Source of the DNA: an uncultured Eubacteriales bacterium
GTDB lineage: Bacteria > Bacillota > Clostridia > Oscillospirales > Acutalibacteraceae
DNA length: 8,992 nt
Assembly: GCA_948815685.1 (NCBI GenBank)
Contig: CAQJOC010000043.1
Span: 1 to 8,992, forward strand
Reading direction: 5' to 3'
Within the stretch, counting starts at the first letter, position 1. Each line of letters opens with the position of its first letter. Below are positions 1 to 7,259 of this stretch, piece after piece. Under the pieces are notes generated by a model, which worked only from the letters and a program-made list of their open reading frames with translations, was not told the origin of the DNA and did no database searches. Both the position numbers and the translations under genes were made by a program.

Positions 1-8
1 ATCGCATT

Positions 9-46
9 AAAGTCACCGTTCTCTTCCTCACAACGGTGACTTTTTT
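9..46 (+). terminator. Rho-independent terminator of an upstream off-window gene
   Basis: A perfect 12-bp inverted repeat (arms 9-20 and 32-43, core GTCACCGTT/AACGGTGAC) encloses an 11-nt loop and runs directly into six T residues at 41-46. The T-tract lies on the right, so it terminates rightward transcription arriving from a gene beyond the left edge. Read leftward, the hairpin is followed only by a weak TTAAT stretch, so it is less convincing as a terminator of the LysM gene. Confidence 0.85.
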
Positions 47-57
47 GACAGTCTGAA

Positions 58-82
58 AGGAGGACAGTTCCTCCTCTTTTTT
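58..82 (+). terminator. Second hairpin with T-tract, possible tandem or two-way terminator
   Basis: A 7-bp stem (58-64 AGGAGGA with 69-75 TCCTCCT) closes a CAGT loop and is followed by C and six T residues (77-82). Flanking AGTCT (50-54) and AGACT (90-94) can pair to make a longer imperfect stem. On the leftward strand this hairpin sits about 20 nt after the stop codon of the LysM gene, followed by a short T run, so it may also end that transcript. The leftward role is weaker than the rightward one. Confidence 0.6.
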
Positions 83-94
83 GTGTTTTAGACT

Positions 95-1240
95 TTAATT
101 TGATGTGTAAAGAGCAATGGCAGTTTTATTCGGAAGTTTTATTAAAGAACCTGCTACGAGTTTTTCGTTAGCCGTAAGATTGTTAAATGAGGCAACAGCT
201 GATTCCAAATTGGTGTCCTTATAATAACTTTCACATATTGAAGATATTGTATCGCCATACTGAATAATATAATCTTCATACTCAATATCAAGTCCGGGAG
301 ACAAATTTATTTCATTTTTTACTGCTTCTTTTTGCACTGATTTCTTTTCTGTACTGATTTCCTTATCTGATTCATCTTCACTGTCTCCGGTATAATTAAT
401 ATCGCCTATCGATACAACTTGTACGGATGCCGCAGGCTGTGTATTTTTAGTAATGGTTCTGTATCCTAAATAGGTAAGTCCAAAAACCACAGCTAAGGCT
501 GCAGCGTATTCAGTGGCTTTGGTTATAATATTTTGCCTAAGGCTTAATTGGTATTTTAAATATGAAAGCAAACTTGTACTTTTTGAAATTTTTTCTGCTC
601 TTTTAAGATCAACGGTTAGCTCAGGGATAGAAGAATATACTCCGTTTTTACATTTATCAAGTACAATATGTAAAGCTTTATTATATTTTACTTCGGCTTC
701 GACTTGAAGAATAGTGAATATAATATTGCCTATATTTTTATACACGTCTGCCATTGAATAATTTTCATTTTTAAATATATTACCGAAATTATATGTAATA
801 TGTATCTTTTTTTCACTGTCTATGGATATATTTTTCGGATCTGTTATACAAGCAAGTGCTCCTATTGGAAGAATTGAAAGTGTATTGAGTTTCATGAGAA
901 TTTTTTCTAAAAAAACACATCTTTCTTCAAAAACAGTTACACATAATTCTTTAGAAAATTTAGATTTTATATTTTCACAGTTTTTGTATTTAAATACAGC
1001 ATAAAAATTTTTATCTAATACAAATAAATCCTCAAAATCCTTTATTTTATTTTTTGAATTAAAACAAAAGAAGAAACTTTTAAATATTTCCATATTTTTT
1101 CTAATAAAAGGTATTTTATTCATTATGTACAAATTATCCGGAGTGTTTTCTTCTTTAAAGGCGATCAATACTTCAATATTTTCATCTGCATGTAAAGTTC
1201 CTATCAAAGTATAATCGGACATATTTTTAAGGTTTTGCAT
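95..1240 (-). CDS. Membrane protein: pseudokinase-like domain, one TM segment, C-terminal LysM
   Basis: Protein of 381 residues if translation starts at the ATG at 1240. An in-frame GTG at 1252 is possible, but the Shine-Dalgarno run GGAAGGTG overlaps that GTG and lies 9 nt before the ATG, favouring 1240. Residues about 8-218 follow a protein-kinase pattern by eye: a hinge-like stretch, a catalytic-loop-like segment 130-141 ending PKNISID, a DFG-like NFG (151-153), an ADVY helix (164-167) and an Ile/Leu-rich C-lobe end. The residues at the HRD Asp, DFG Asp and beta-3 Lys positions look replaced (Ile, Asn, Asn), so activity is unlikely. Residues 244-262 form a membrane helix, 270-318 a Ser/Glu/Lys-rich linker, and 322-370 a LysM domain (YIIQYGDTISSI ... 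AGSLIKLP), which binds peptidoglycan or similar glycans. Predicted topology is kinase-like domain inside and LysM outside. The layout resembles EssB/YukC of type VII secretion (cytoplasmic pseudokinase, one TM, outer domain). LysM is firm; the kinase reading is moderate. Confidence 0.9.
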   Translation of the reverse strand: MQNLKNMSDYTLIGTLHADENIEVLIAFKEENTPDNLYIMNKIPFIRKNMEIFKSFFFCFNSKNKIKDFEDLFVLDKNFYAVFKYKNCENIKSKFSKELCVTVFEERCVFLEKILMKLNTLSILPIGALACITDPKNISIDSEKKIHITYNFGNIFKNENYSMADVYKNIGNIIFTILQVEAEVKYNKALHIVLDKCKNGVYSSIPELTVDLKRAEKISKSTSLLSYLKYQLSLRQNIITKATEYAAALAVVFGLTYLGYRTITKNTQPAASVQVVSIGDINYTGDSEDESDKEISTEKKSVQKEAVKNEINLSPGLDIEYEDYIIQYGDTISSICESYYKDTNLESAVASFNNLTANEKLVAGSLIKLPNKTAIALYTSN

Positions 1241-1249
1241 AAATTTTTG

Positions 1250-1260
1250 CACCTTCCTTT
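1250..1260 (-). promoter_or_regulatory. Ribosome binding site of the LysM gene, deciding the ATG start
   Basis: Read leftward the sequence is AAAGGAAGGTG, whose end lies 9 nt before the ATG at 1240. It overlaps the alternative GTG at 1252, leaving that codon with no proper spacer. This supports the shorter 381-residue product. Confidence 0.6.
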
Positions 1261-1288
1261 TTTTAAATAAAAAACAAATTTTTGGCTC

Positions 1289-1317
1289 TTGACTTAATTG
1301 TTTTATGCTAATATACT
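1289..1317 (+). promoter_or_regulatory. Sigma-A-type promoter of the rightward operon
   Basis: TTGACT (1289-1294) and TATACT (1312-1317) are separated by 17 bp, one mismatch each from the consensus. Transcription would start near 1324, giving a leader of about 83 nt before the ATG at 1407. The surrounding DNA is very AT-rich, which raises the chance-match rate for the -10, but the combination with TTGACT at ideal spacing is good. It is the only strong candidate seen upstream of the five-gene run. Confidence 0.65.
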
Positions 1318-1319
1318 AT

Positions 1320-1348
1320 ATTATATAATGAATTTTATAAATAGTAAA
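1320..1348 (-). promoter_or_regulatory. Sigma-A-type promoter of the leftward LysM gene
   Basis: On the reverse strand TTTACT (1348-1343) and a perfect TATAAT (1325-1320) are separated by 17 bp. Transcription would start near 1313, leaving a leader of about 73 nt before the ATG at 1240. Its -10 box is only 2 bp from the -10 box of the rightward promoter, so both could not be occupied by polymerase at once. The AT-rich context lowers certainty. Confidence 0.55.
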
Positions 1349-1392
1349 GATGAATATACTTGGAAATTTTAAAAATTTTGGGTATTTTTTTG

Positions 1393-1399
1393 AAGGAGG
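1393..1399 (+). promoter_or_regulatory. Shine-Dalgarno AAGGAGG setting the start of the 974-residue protein
   Basis: AAGGAGG lies 7 nt before the ATG at 1407. The earlier in-frame ATG at 1350 has only a weak TAAAG in front of it and would add 19 residues containing the translated Shine-Dalgarno itself (EGG). The start at 1407 also gives a normal basic N-terminus before the first membrane helix. Confidence 0.85.
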
Positions 1400-1406
1400 C
1401 TGCGGA

Positions 1407-4331
1407 ATGTTTAAGCTGAGGGATAAGTTTAAACTGAAGCGTAAATCGAGTTTAGAGGTGAAAGAAAAAAAAAGACTAAGTTCGGTAATAATAGGTATAT
1501 TTTTTGTAATATTAGGCCTAATCTTGGGATATTTGGTACAATTTACATTTTACAGACCGGATTTTGGAGTATTTTTAAGTTCAGATATGGACCCAGCCGG
1601 AAATGTTTATGTATTGGGAGTTAATACAGATAAAAATAAATATAAAGTAACAAAAGTTACATCTGCCGGAAAAGTTCAATTTCAAATGGATTTGGACAAT
1701 TCTACCGATAAAATAGAAAATACATATAGATTTATTGAGTCCGACTCAAAAGGTAATTTCTATATAGTAAAAGAAGAAAGAAATAAAGATGCTGTTGTAA
1801 ATGATAAATCCGAATATCCTATAATCAGAGAATCTGTACAAATGTATGATTCAAATGGTAATTATATAAAACCGGTCGCTTCTGCGGATTTTTCAACAGA
1901 TGCAAATCCTCCTATTGTTCCTTATATAAGAAAAGTTCAAATCGTTGATCAGAAAATTACTTTAGTTTGTGCCATAGATACAACATATAGAGTAATAACC
2001 GCAGATCCTCTCCAAGATAAACAAAATGAAGAGTTAAAGACATTTTCTATAAGTCCTATAGTGGACCGAAACGAAAAAAATATGGAATGGGTACAAGATA
2101 TAGCAGTCCTTTCAAACGGGAGAGTAATTTATTCCACAAAAAGCGGTAAATTTTATGCAATGGATAATCAAAGTACATTCCTTGACTATACGGAGGTGAT
2201 TTCAAGAAACAGTGTATTGCTTACAGGATTTAGCGTGGACCAAAACGATAATTTGTATTTTACCGATGCTTTGAGCGGAAATTTTTATAAAATGGATACC
2301 AGAAGTATTTCTATGACAAATCTTTATCAGCCGGAAAGCACAATCATTCAAAATGCTGATATAAAAATACAGGATATACGGGCTCCGAAACTTATTTCAG
2401 TTGATGACTATTATGCTCCGTCAAAAGATTTTAAAAATCCTTATCATGTTAGATTTGGGTCTAATAGTTTAGTTGTAAAAGATATAACCGGAGCATTTAT
2501 TCCGGTGGGACTTTTAATTATGTTGGGAGTAGCCGGTGCAGTTATCGGTTTTTATTTAATTCTGAAAGTATTTTCTAGATATGAAATAAAGCGTATACCT
2601 TTGGCAATAAGAATTACAGGCTTGTTTTTACCGGTTTTTTTGGTTTCAATGATGGTTTTACTTTTTGTTACAGTAAAAGATGCATCTGAAGAATATGTAA
2701 AAGTTTTAAAAAATGACCAAGATATTGGTGCAAAAATCGCTTCAGACCACATTGATGGAGATTTGTTTTTTTCTCTTGACCACACCGGAGAATACATGAA
2801 CACAAATTATATAACTGTAAAAAATATGGTTCAGGAGGCTTACAATGATATTGCTTCAAAAATAGGAGACCGCAGTGATTATGTTGTGGCTTACGTTGTA
2901 AAAAATAACAAAATTTATTCAGCTTTCAACAGTAAATATAAAACACAATCGGAATCATACGACAGCCTTAGATATACAAATCCCGATATGATTACAAATG
3001 AGACTATACTTATTGATTTTGCACTTGAAAGAGATGAAACGGAAAAGATTTATAATGCGTGGAACGATTTTATATCAGAGACAAAGGATGCAGATATAGT
3101 AAGAGTGGAATTTAATGATGTATACGGAGGACTATCCGCATCATTTGCACCTATTAAAAACAGAGAAGGAAAACCGGTTGGTTTTGTCGGTAATTTTATG
3201 GATGCGGGTATTCACAGAGACAGAAGAATTCGTCAGATACTGGGACACTCGGCTTCATCTATTCTCGTAACTTTGATTTTAGTTTTTGGATATATGTGTT
3301 TAATAGTAAAATATGCATTGAGACCTATTAAAACTCTTGAAAAAAGCATAAATGCAATGGGAAAAGGAGTTTGGAATACAAGGGTAAGGGTAACATCGAA
3401 AGATGAGTTTGCAGATATTGCGGAAACATTTAATCTTATGTCTTCAAAAATGGATAAATATACTTCTAATCTTATACTATTAAATGAAAAATATGTTAAA
3501 TATGCACCATCTGAAATTTTCCAGTTACTGGGCAAAGATAAAATTACTTCGGTTCATTTACATGATTATAAAACACTTAATATGAATATTCTTTACCTTA
3601 CTTACAATATATCATGTCAAGATACAGGCAGTTTCAGTTCAGAAAAAGAGCTTTTTGATGTTTTTAATGCAAGTTATGAGAGTTTCTTTGATGTGGTAGA
3701 TAAAAACAGAGGAGTTGTACATTTATTCAGTAGTATTGGTGCAAGAATTCTTTTCCCGGAAAAAGCTGAAGATGCATTTAATGCTTCACTGCAATTCAAA
3801 GAAGTATTTCTTAACGATAATATAAGAAAAACCATGAATTTGACACTCGGGTCCGGAGAAGTTTTACTTGGAATTTCGGGAAACGCCAAACGCAGAGGTG
3901 TTATTGTTGTTTCAGACCAACTTATGCAACTGTTTAATATAGATAGATATTTGAAGACACTTAAAATAAATCATGTTGCAACAGACGCAATTATAAAAAA
4001 ATTACCGCAGACAGGGCTTTGTAATTACAGATTTATTGGAAATATAGCTAAAGTTTACAGTCCCGGAAGTGTCGGAGTCTATGAAATAATAGATATGAGC
4101 AATCAATATAGAAAAAACCTTTATTTAAATACTAAAGAATTATTTGAAAATGCAGTTAAAGTTTATATGAATCGTGAATTTATAAAAGCGAGAAAAATGT
4201 TTTCGGATGTTTTAAAAGTAAACAGTAATGACGCTGTTGCAATTCACTACTTAATGAAATGCGACGAACAGATAAATATTAAGGAAAATAAATTTAACAG
4301 AAAAGAGTGGAACGGAAATTTATTTGACTAA
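1407..4331 (+). CDS. Four-pass membrane sensor: propeller-like domain, outer sensor domain, HAMP, degenerate cyclase domain
   Basis: Protein of 974 residues. A basic N-terminus precedes TM1 (about 25-47). Residues 55-330 contain at least four NHL/propeller-like segments of the type GNVYVL, GNFYIV, GKFYAMD and DNLYFTD, probably outside the cell. TM2 (363-386) and TM3 (395-423) flank a short inner loop. Residues 424-608 form a second outer domain, Cache-like by position and by a late GFVGNF strand. TM4 (613-636) leads to a HAMP linker (637-690, beginning LRPIKTLEKSI, with DEFADIAETFN). Residues 695-868 align with class III adenylate/guanylate cyclases, clearest at GEVLLGISG (817-825). The metal-binding Asp positions look replaced (FxDI becomes YLTY at 730-733; the usual GD reads SI at 776-777), and the Asn/Arg of the transition-state motif are not seen, so it is probably inactive. 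A C-terminal TPR-like helical segment (905-955) is typical of cyclases of this kind. It is first in the operon, 38 bp ahead of the MORN gene. Ligand and partner are unknown. Confidence 0.92.
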   Translation: MFKLRDKFKLKRKSSLEVKEKKRLSSVIIGIFFVILGLILGYLVQFTFYRPDFGVFLSSDMDPAGNVYVLGVNTDKNKYKVTKVTSAGKVQFQMDLDNSTDKIENTYRFIESDSKGNFYIVKEERNKDAVVNDKSEYPIIRESVQMYDSNGNYIKPVASADFSTDANPPIVPYIRKVQIVDQKITLVCAIDTTYRVITADPLQDKQNEELKTFSISPIVDRNEKNMEWVQDIAVLSNGRVIYSTKSGKFYAMDNQSTFLDYTEVISRNSVLLTGFSVDQNDNLYFTDALSGNFYKMDTRSISMTNLYQPESTIIQNADIKIQDIRAPKLISVDDYYAPSKDFKNPYHVRFGSNSLVVKDITGAFIPVGLLIMLGVAGAVIGFYLILKVFSRYEIKRIPLAIRITGLFLPVFLVSMMVLLFVTVKDASEEYVKVLKNDQDIGAKIASDHIDGDLFFSLDHTGEYMNTNYITVKNMVQEAYNDIASKIGDRSDYVVAYVVKNNKIYSAFNSKYKTQSESYDSLRYTNPDMITNETILIDFALERDETEKIYNAWNDFISETKDADIVRVEFNDVYGGLSASFAPIKNREGKPVGFVGNFMDAGIHRDRRIRQILGHSASSILVTLILVFGYMCLIVKYALRPIKTLEKSINAMGKGVWNTRVRVTSKDEFADIAETFNLMSSKMDKYTSNLILLNEKYVKYAPSEIFQLLGKDKITSVHLHDYKTLNMNILYLTYNISCQDTGSFSSEKELFDVFNASYESFFDVVDKNRGVVHLFSSIGARILFPEKAEDAFNASLQFKEVFLNDNIRKTMNLTLGSGEVLLGISGNAKRRGVIVVSDQLMQLFNIDRYLKTLKINHVATDAIIKKLPQTGLCNYRFIGNIAKVYSPGSVGVYEIIDMSNQYRKNLYLNTKELFENAVKVYMNREFIKARKMFSDVLKVNSNDAVAIHYLMKCDEQINIKENKFNRKEWNGNLFD

Positions 4332-4354
4332 GCAGTCGTGATGAATTTTTGAAG

Positions 4355-4362
4355 AAAGGTGG
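4355..4362 (+). promoter_or_regulatory. Shine-Dalgarno AAAGGTGG setting the MORN gene start
   Basis: AAAGGTGG lies 7 nt before the ATG at 4370. An in-frame TTG at 4349 would extend the protein by seven residues but sits upstream of this site and would translate it (KKGGR). The ATG is therefore preferred. Confidence 0.8.
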
Positions 4363-4369
4363 CAGGCTA

Positions 4370-5893
4370 ATGGCTAATGGATATTTGGGTCCTATAAGTG
4401 AAATTACTTCAAGAATAGTATCTTCAGTACAGTCTCAGATTACAGGCATGACAGCCTGGGTATTCAAACTTCAAAATTTTGCGACTCAAATGGCTCAAGG
4501 TGCACAGCAAAAATTACAAAAATATATGCACACTCTCACCAAAAAGCCAACGTCAAAACAAGATTATTGGAAAGTTTTAGGACTTTATTTCTCTAAAAGA
4601 TTCGTTATCATGTCAACAATTGTAATTTGCGTTTTAGGTTTTTTAGGAATAGCATACGGGTATCCTTGGGCTGAAGGTAAACTTTGGAGAGCTACAATAA
4701 AAGTCGACAGTGAGAAATATTCATATTTTACAGGCAAAGTAAAAGTTATAGATACAATGGGTCAAACAGTTTATGTGGGAGATATGGAAAAAGGACATCC
4801 GAGCGGATATGGAACTCAATATGACAGTGCAGGCAGAATTCTTTATGAAGGAAACTTTAAATCGGGAAAATATAACGGGGAAGGAAAACTTTATAACTCT
4901 GACGGAATCGTTATATATGAAGGAAATTTTTTAAATAATAAATATGATGGAAGCGGCAAAACTTATAATGATATAGGAAAAGTAACGTATGTAGGTGAAT
5001 TTGCAGTCGGACAGAAATCCGGAAAAGGAATAGATTACGACCCGAAAACTCAACTCAGAATCTATTACGGTGAATTTCAAAATGGATTGAGACAGGGAAA
5101 CGGTGTAATGTACGATTCTGATGGAACAACGATTATTTATGAGGGAAATTTTACTTCAGGAGAATACAATGGAATAGGAAAACTTTATGAAAACGGAAAT
5201 CTTTTATATTCGGGAAATTTTGCACTTGGTAAGTATGACGGAGAAGGAAGTCTTTATGATACAGATACCGGAGCATTGGTTTATGCGGGTAATTTCAAAG
5301 AAGGACTGTATGACGGAAACGGAAAATTATATGATACCGGAACAGGCGTAGTACTTTATGACGGAAAATTTTCAAAAGGTAAGAAACAGGGAGAAGGTTC
5401 TTCATTTGATTCTTTGGGTTCGGAATCTTTTAGTGGAACTTTCAGAAGCGATAGTATAGATTATATGCAGTATTTAGGTTCCACGGTAGATGAAGTGACT
5501 TCTCAATTTGGACAGGAAAGTTATCGTACGGAAGTTGATAATAAGATGATTCTTACTTATCTTTCTTTAGATGCTTCAATTGTTTTTAAAGTAGACTCAA
5601 ACAAAGGAATTTATGTTTGTGAAAAAGTTATAATCGGAACAAAAGATAAATTCATGGGACTCGGAGCACAAAGTACCGCAATGGAACGCAGAGAAGTCAT
5701 GGGAGAACCATTTTCCTCAATTAACTTTAATATGCCGAACTATTATAAAACGATTCTTCAAGATTTATCAATTAACATAAATGATTTAAGCAGAGTTCCG
5801 AGTGATAAATATATTATGGATCAATATTTTATAAGATTTTACTTTAATGAAGGAAGGACCGAACTGAAATGTATTGAAATTTGTTCCATGTAG
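4370..5893 (+). CDS. Single-pass membrane protein with about nine MORN repeats
   Basis: Protein of 507 residues. An N-terminal region of about 65 residues, rich in Gln, Ser and Ala and probably helical, is followed by basic residues and one membrane helix (about 78-100). Residues 134-356 contain nine full MORN repeats and a tenth partial one, each 23-25 residues with the pattern YEGNFxxGxYNGxGxLY; examples are YEGNFKSGKYNGEGKLY and YAGNFKEGLYDGNGKLY. MORN repeats form elongated beta-hairpin scaffolds that mediate protein or lipid contacts; no enzymatic role is implied. Residues 364-507 form a separate domain starting with LGSTVDEVTSQFGQ that I do not recognise. By the positive-inside rule the N-terminus is likely cytoplasmic and the MORN stack and C-terminal domain outside. 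It lies between the membrane sensor and the secreted stalk-domain protein in the same operon, fitting a scaffold or envelope-linker role, which is inference. Confidence 0.93.
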   Translation: MANGYLGPISEITSRIVSSVQSQITGMTAWVFKLQNFATQMAQGAQQKLQKYMHTLTKKPTSKQDYWKVLGLYFSKRFVIMSTIVICVLGFLGIAYGYPWAEGKLWRATIKVDSEKYSYFTGKVKVIDTMGQTVYVGDMEKGHPSGYGTQYDSAGRILYEGNFKSGKYNGEGKLYNSDGIVIYEGNFLNNKYDGSGKTYNDIGKVTYVGEFAVGQKSGKGIDYDPKTQLRIYYGEFQNGLRQGNGVMYDSDGTTIIYEGNFTSGEYNGIGKLYENGNLLYSGNFALGKYDGEGSLYDTDTGALVYAGNFKEGLYDGNGKLYDTGTGVVLYDGKFSKGKKQGEGSSFDSLGSESFSGTFRSDSIDYMQYLGSTVDEVTSQFGQESYRTEVDNKMILTYLSLDASIVFKVDSNKGIYVCEKVIIGTKDKFMGLGAQSTAMERREVMGEPFSSINFNMPNYYKTILQDLSININDLSRVPSDKYIMDQYFIRFYFNEGRTELKCIEICSM

Positions 5894-5928
5894 CATTTGA
5901 ACACAAAAAATTTAAAAAATAATAAAAT

Positions 5929-5976
5929 GTAAAAACTAAGGTAAAAACCAAAGGAAAAATCAAGAGAAAAACCTAA
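5929..5976 (+). repeat. Four tandem degenerate 12-bp repeats with phased A-tracts
   Basis: Four consecutive 12-bp units start at 5929, 5941, 5953 and 5965, each containing an A5 tract (5931, 5943, 5955, 5967) in a context close to GTAAAAACNAAG. They lie in the 134-bp gap between the MORN gene and the stalk-domain gene. There is no terminator hairpin in the gap. The array may be a protein-binding site, a curved or flexible DNA element, or simple low-complexity sequence. A weak promoter-like match (TTGAAC at 5897, TAATAA at 5920) lies just upstream, but I would not rely on it. Confidence 0.6.
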
Positions 5977-6027
5977 AAAATAGGATTGAAAGTATAAGTT
6001 TACGATAATAAAAAGGAGTGTAAAATA

Positions 6028-7215
6028 ATGAGAACAATGAAAAATATAGGAAAAGAAATATTAGCAACTTCTTTATCGGGAATAATGGCAATAAGCATGG
6101 CTCTTTCTTTCGTAAATGCAAATGACAGTACGACAGATGTTCAAGTAACAACACAAGATACTACCGTAAACACCGAAAAAAATCTTACAAGTGATGAAAT
6201 TGAAAAAATAATCGATGATTTAAAAGTTTCGACCAATATAGATAATGTCCTTGAAAAACTTGATGAAATAATAAAACGTGCGGAACTTTCAGGAAATGAC
6301 GCTTTAAAACAATATGCGGAAAATACTAAATCCAAATATGAACTTCAAAAACAACTTGATACTCTCAATAGCTTAATTGAAGCCATGAAAAAGAAAAACA
6401 GCGATATTAATGCCTTAGATGATGAATTTAATAAAGTTTTATCGGTAACCACAATTCTTGAAGATTTAAAAGGTGCTCTTTCGGAAGAAGCCTTAATGGT
6501 TCTTGAAACATTAAGTTCAGAAGATATAGGAAAATTACAAGAAGTTTTTGCTGAAATAGAAGGACTTGTTGACCTTAACGATATAGATTCCTTATCAGTT
6601 AAACAACGTTCGCTTTTAGATACTTTAATGCTTTATGAAGCAATTAAACAAAATATGTTTTCGGAACATCGTGCGGAAGTTGCAAATGATGCACTTTCGA
6701 TTGCGGTAACATTACTTAAATCATATGAAAAACAAAAATATTCTGAACCCGATTACAATACTTTGGTCGAAAAATCAGAAGAGTTTGCAAGTAAAGGTAA
6801 AAAAACAGCCGGTGTATTTCCGGAACAGGTAATTTTTCTTGATGGAGCATTTAATCTTAAATTTATGCCGGTAATGTATGATGGACATATTTTAATAGCA
6901 ATAGATGATGCTTATCAATATATAGATGCAAAAGTTGACTATATGTATAATAATGCGAATTTGGTAATTCAGTCTCCCGGAAATACATTGGAACTTACAA
7001 GTGGTAAAAACGTTGCATATTTAAACGACGAACCTAAAAGTATGCCGGTTCCGGTAATGAGCATAAACAATACAATATATATTTCAGCTGAATTTTTTGC
7101 ACAAACTTACGGCATTTCGTATAGATACATATCTGATTTACAGACAATAATAATGTATAAAAATTTAAATCAATTAAGCAATCCTTCCGAACCGAATGAA
7201 ATTAATGTTGAGTAG
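6028..7215 (+). CDS. Secreted helical protein with C-terminal stalk (copper amine oxidase N-terminal-like) domain
   Basis: Protein of 395 residues with a clear start: AAAGGAGTG precedes the ATG by 9 nt. The N-terminus is a Sec-type signal peptide (basic MRTMKNIGK, hydrophobic core, likely cleavage after VNA at residue 31). A Thr-rich stretch (34-54) leads into a largely helical region (55-255) rich in Glu, Lys and Leu with coiled-coil-like spacing. Residues about 275-377 match the stalk domain pattern (DGHILIAIDDAYQYI, then NTIYISAEFFAQTYGISY, ending in a short YISDLQTIIMY strand). Despite the Pfam name copper amine oxidase N-terminal domain, this module is common in Bacillota surface proteins and does not imply oxidase activity; the catalytic oxidase domain is absent. 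No LPXTG motif or second membrane segment is visible, so it is released or held by partners. It sits between the MORN gene and the DUF4255 gene, 44 bp before the latter with no terminator, which suggests co-transcription. Confidence 0.9.
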   Translation: MRTMKNIGKEILATSLSGIMAISMALSFVNANDSTTDVQVTTQDTTVNTEKNLTSDEIEKIIDDLKVSTNIDNVLEKLDEIIKRAELSGNDALKQYAENTKSKYELQKQLDTLNSLIEAMKKKNSDINALDDEFNKVLSVTTILEDLKGALSEEALMVLETLSSEDIGKLQEVFAEIEGLVDLNDIDSLSVKQRSLLDTLMLYEAIKQNMFSEHRAEVANDALSIAVTLLKSYEKQKYSEPDYNTLVEKSEEFASKGKKTAGVFPEQVIFLDGAFNLKFMPVMYDGHILIAIDDAYQYIDAKVDYMYNNANLVIQSPGNTLELTSGKNVAYLNDEPKSMPVPVMSINNTIYISAEFFAQTYGISYRYISDLQTIIMYKNLNQLSNPSEPNEINVE

Positions 7216-7259
7216 TCAAATGGAGCGGATATGGATTAAAAATTGGAGGAGGCAAAATT

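Noticed and set aside
1350..1406. Longer N-terminus of the membrane sensor starting at ATG 1350
   Set aside because: No adequate ribosome binding site precedes it, while AAGGAGG sits 7 nt before ATG 1407; the extension would translate the Shine-Dalgarno sequence.
2552..2859. Minus-strand reading frames inside the sensor gene
   Set aside because: They lie wholly within a long, well-supported coding region on the other strand, have no domain signal, and overlap each other.
4767..5450. DNA-level tandem repeat in the MORN gene as a mobile or CRISPR-like element
   Set aside because: The roughly 70-bp periodicity is fully explained by protein-level MORN repeats and the units are diverged at the DNA level.
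5897..5925. Internal promoter TTGAAC-17-TAATAA before the stalk-domain gene
   Set aside because: The -10 match is poor and the region is so A-rich that such matches are expected by chance.
5929..5976. Small peptide with a VKTK-type four-residue repeat encoded by the 12-bp array
   Set aside because: The frame has no start codon (an in-frame stop lies just upstream at 5923-5925) and no ribosome binding site, so the repeat is better viewed as non-coding.
6028..7215. Copper amine oxidase
   Set aside because: Only the stalk-like N-terminal domain type is present, at the C-terminus of the protein; the catalytic domain and its topaquinone and copper ligands are absent.
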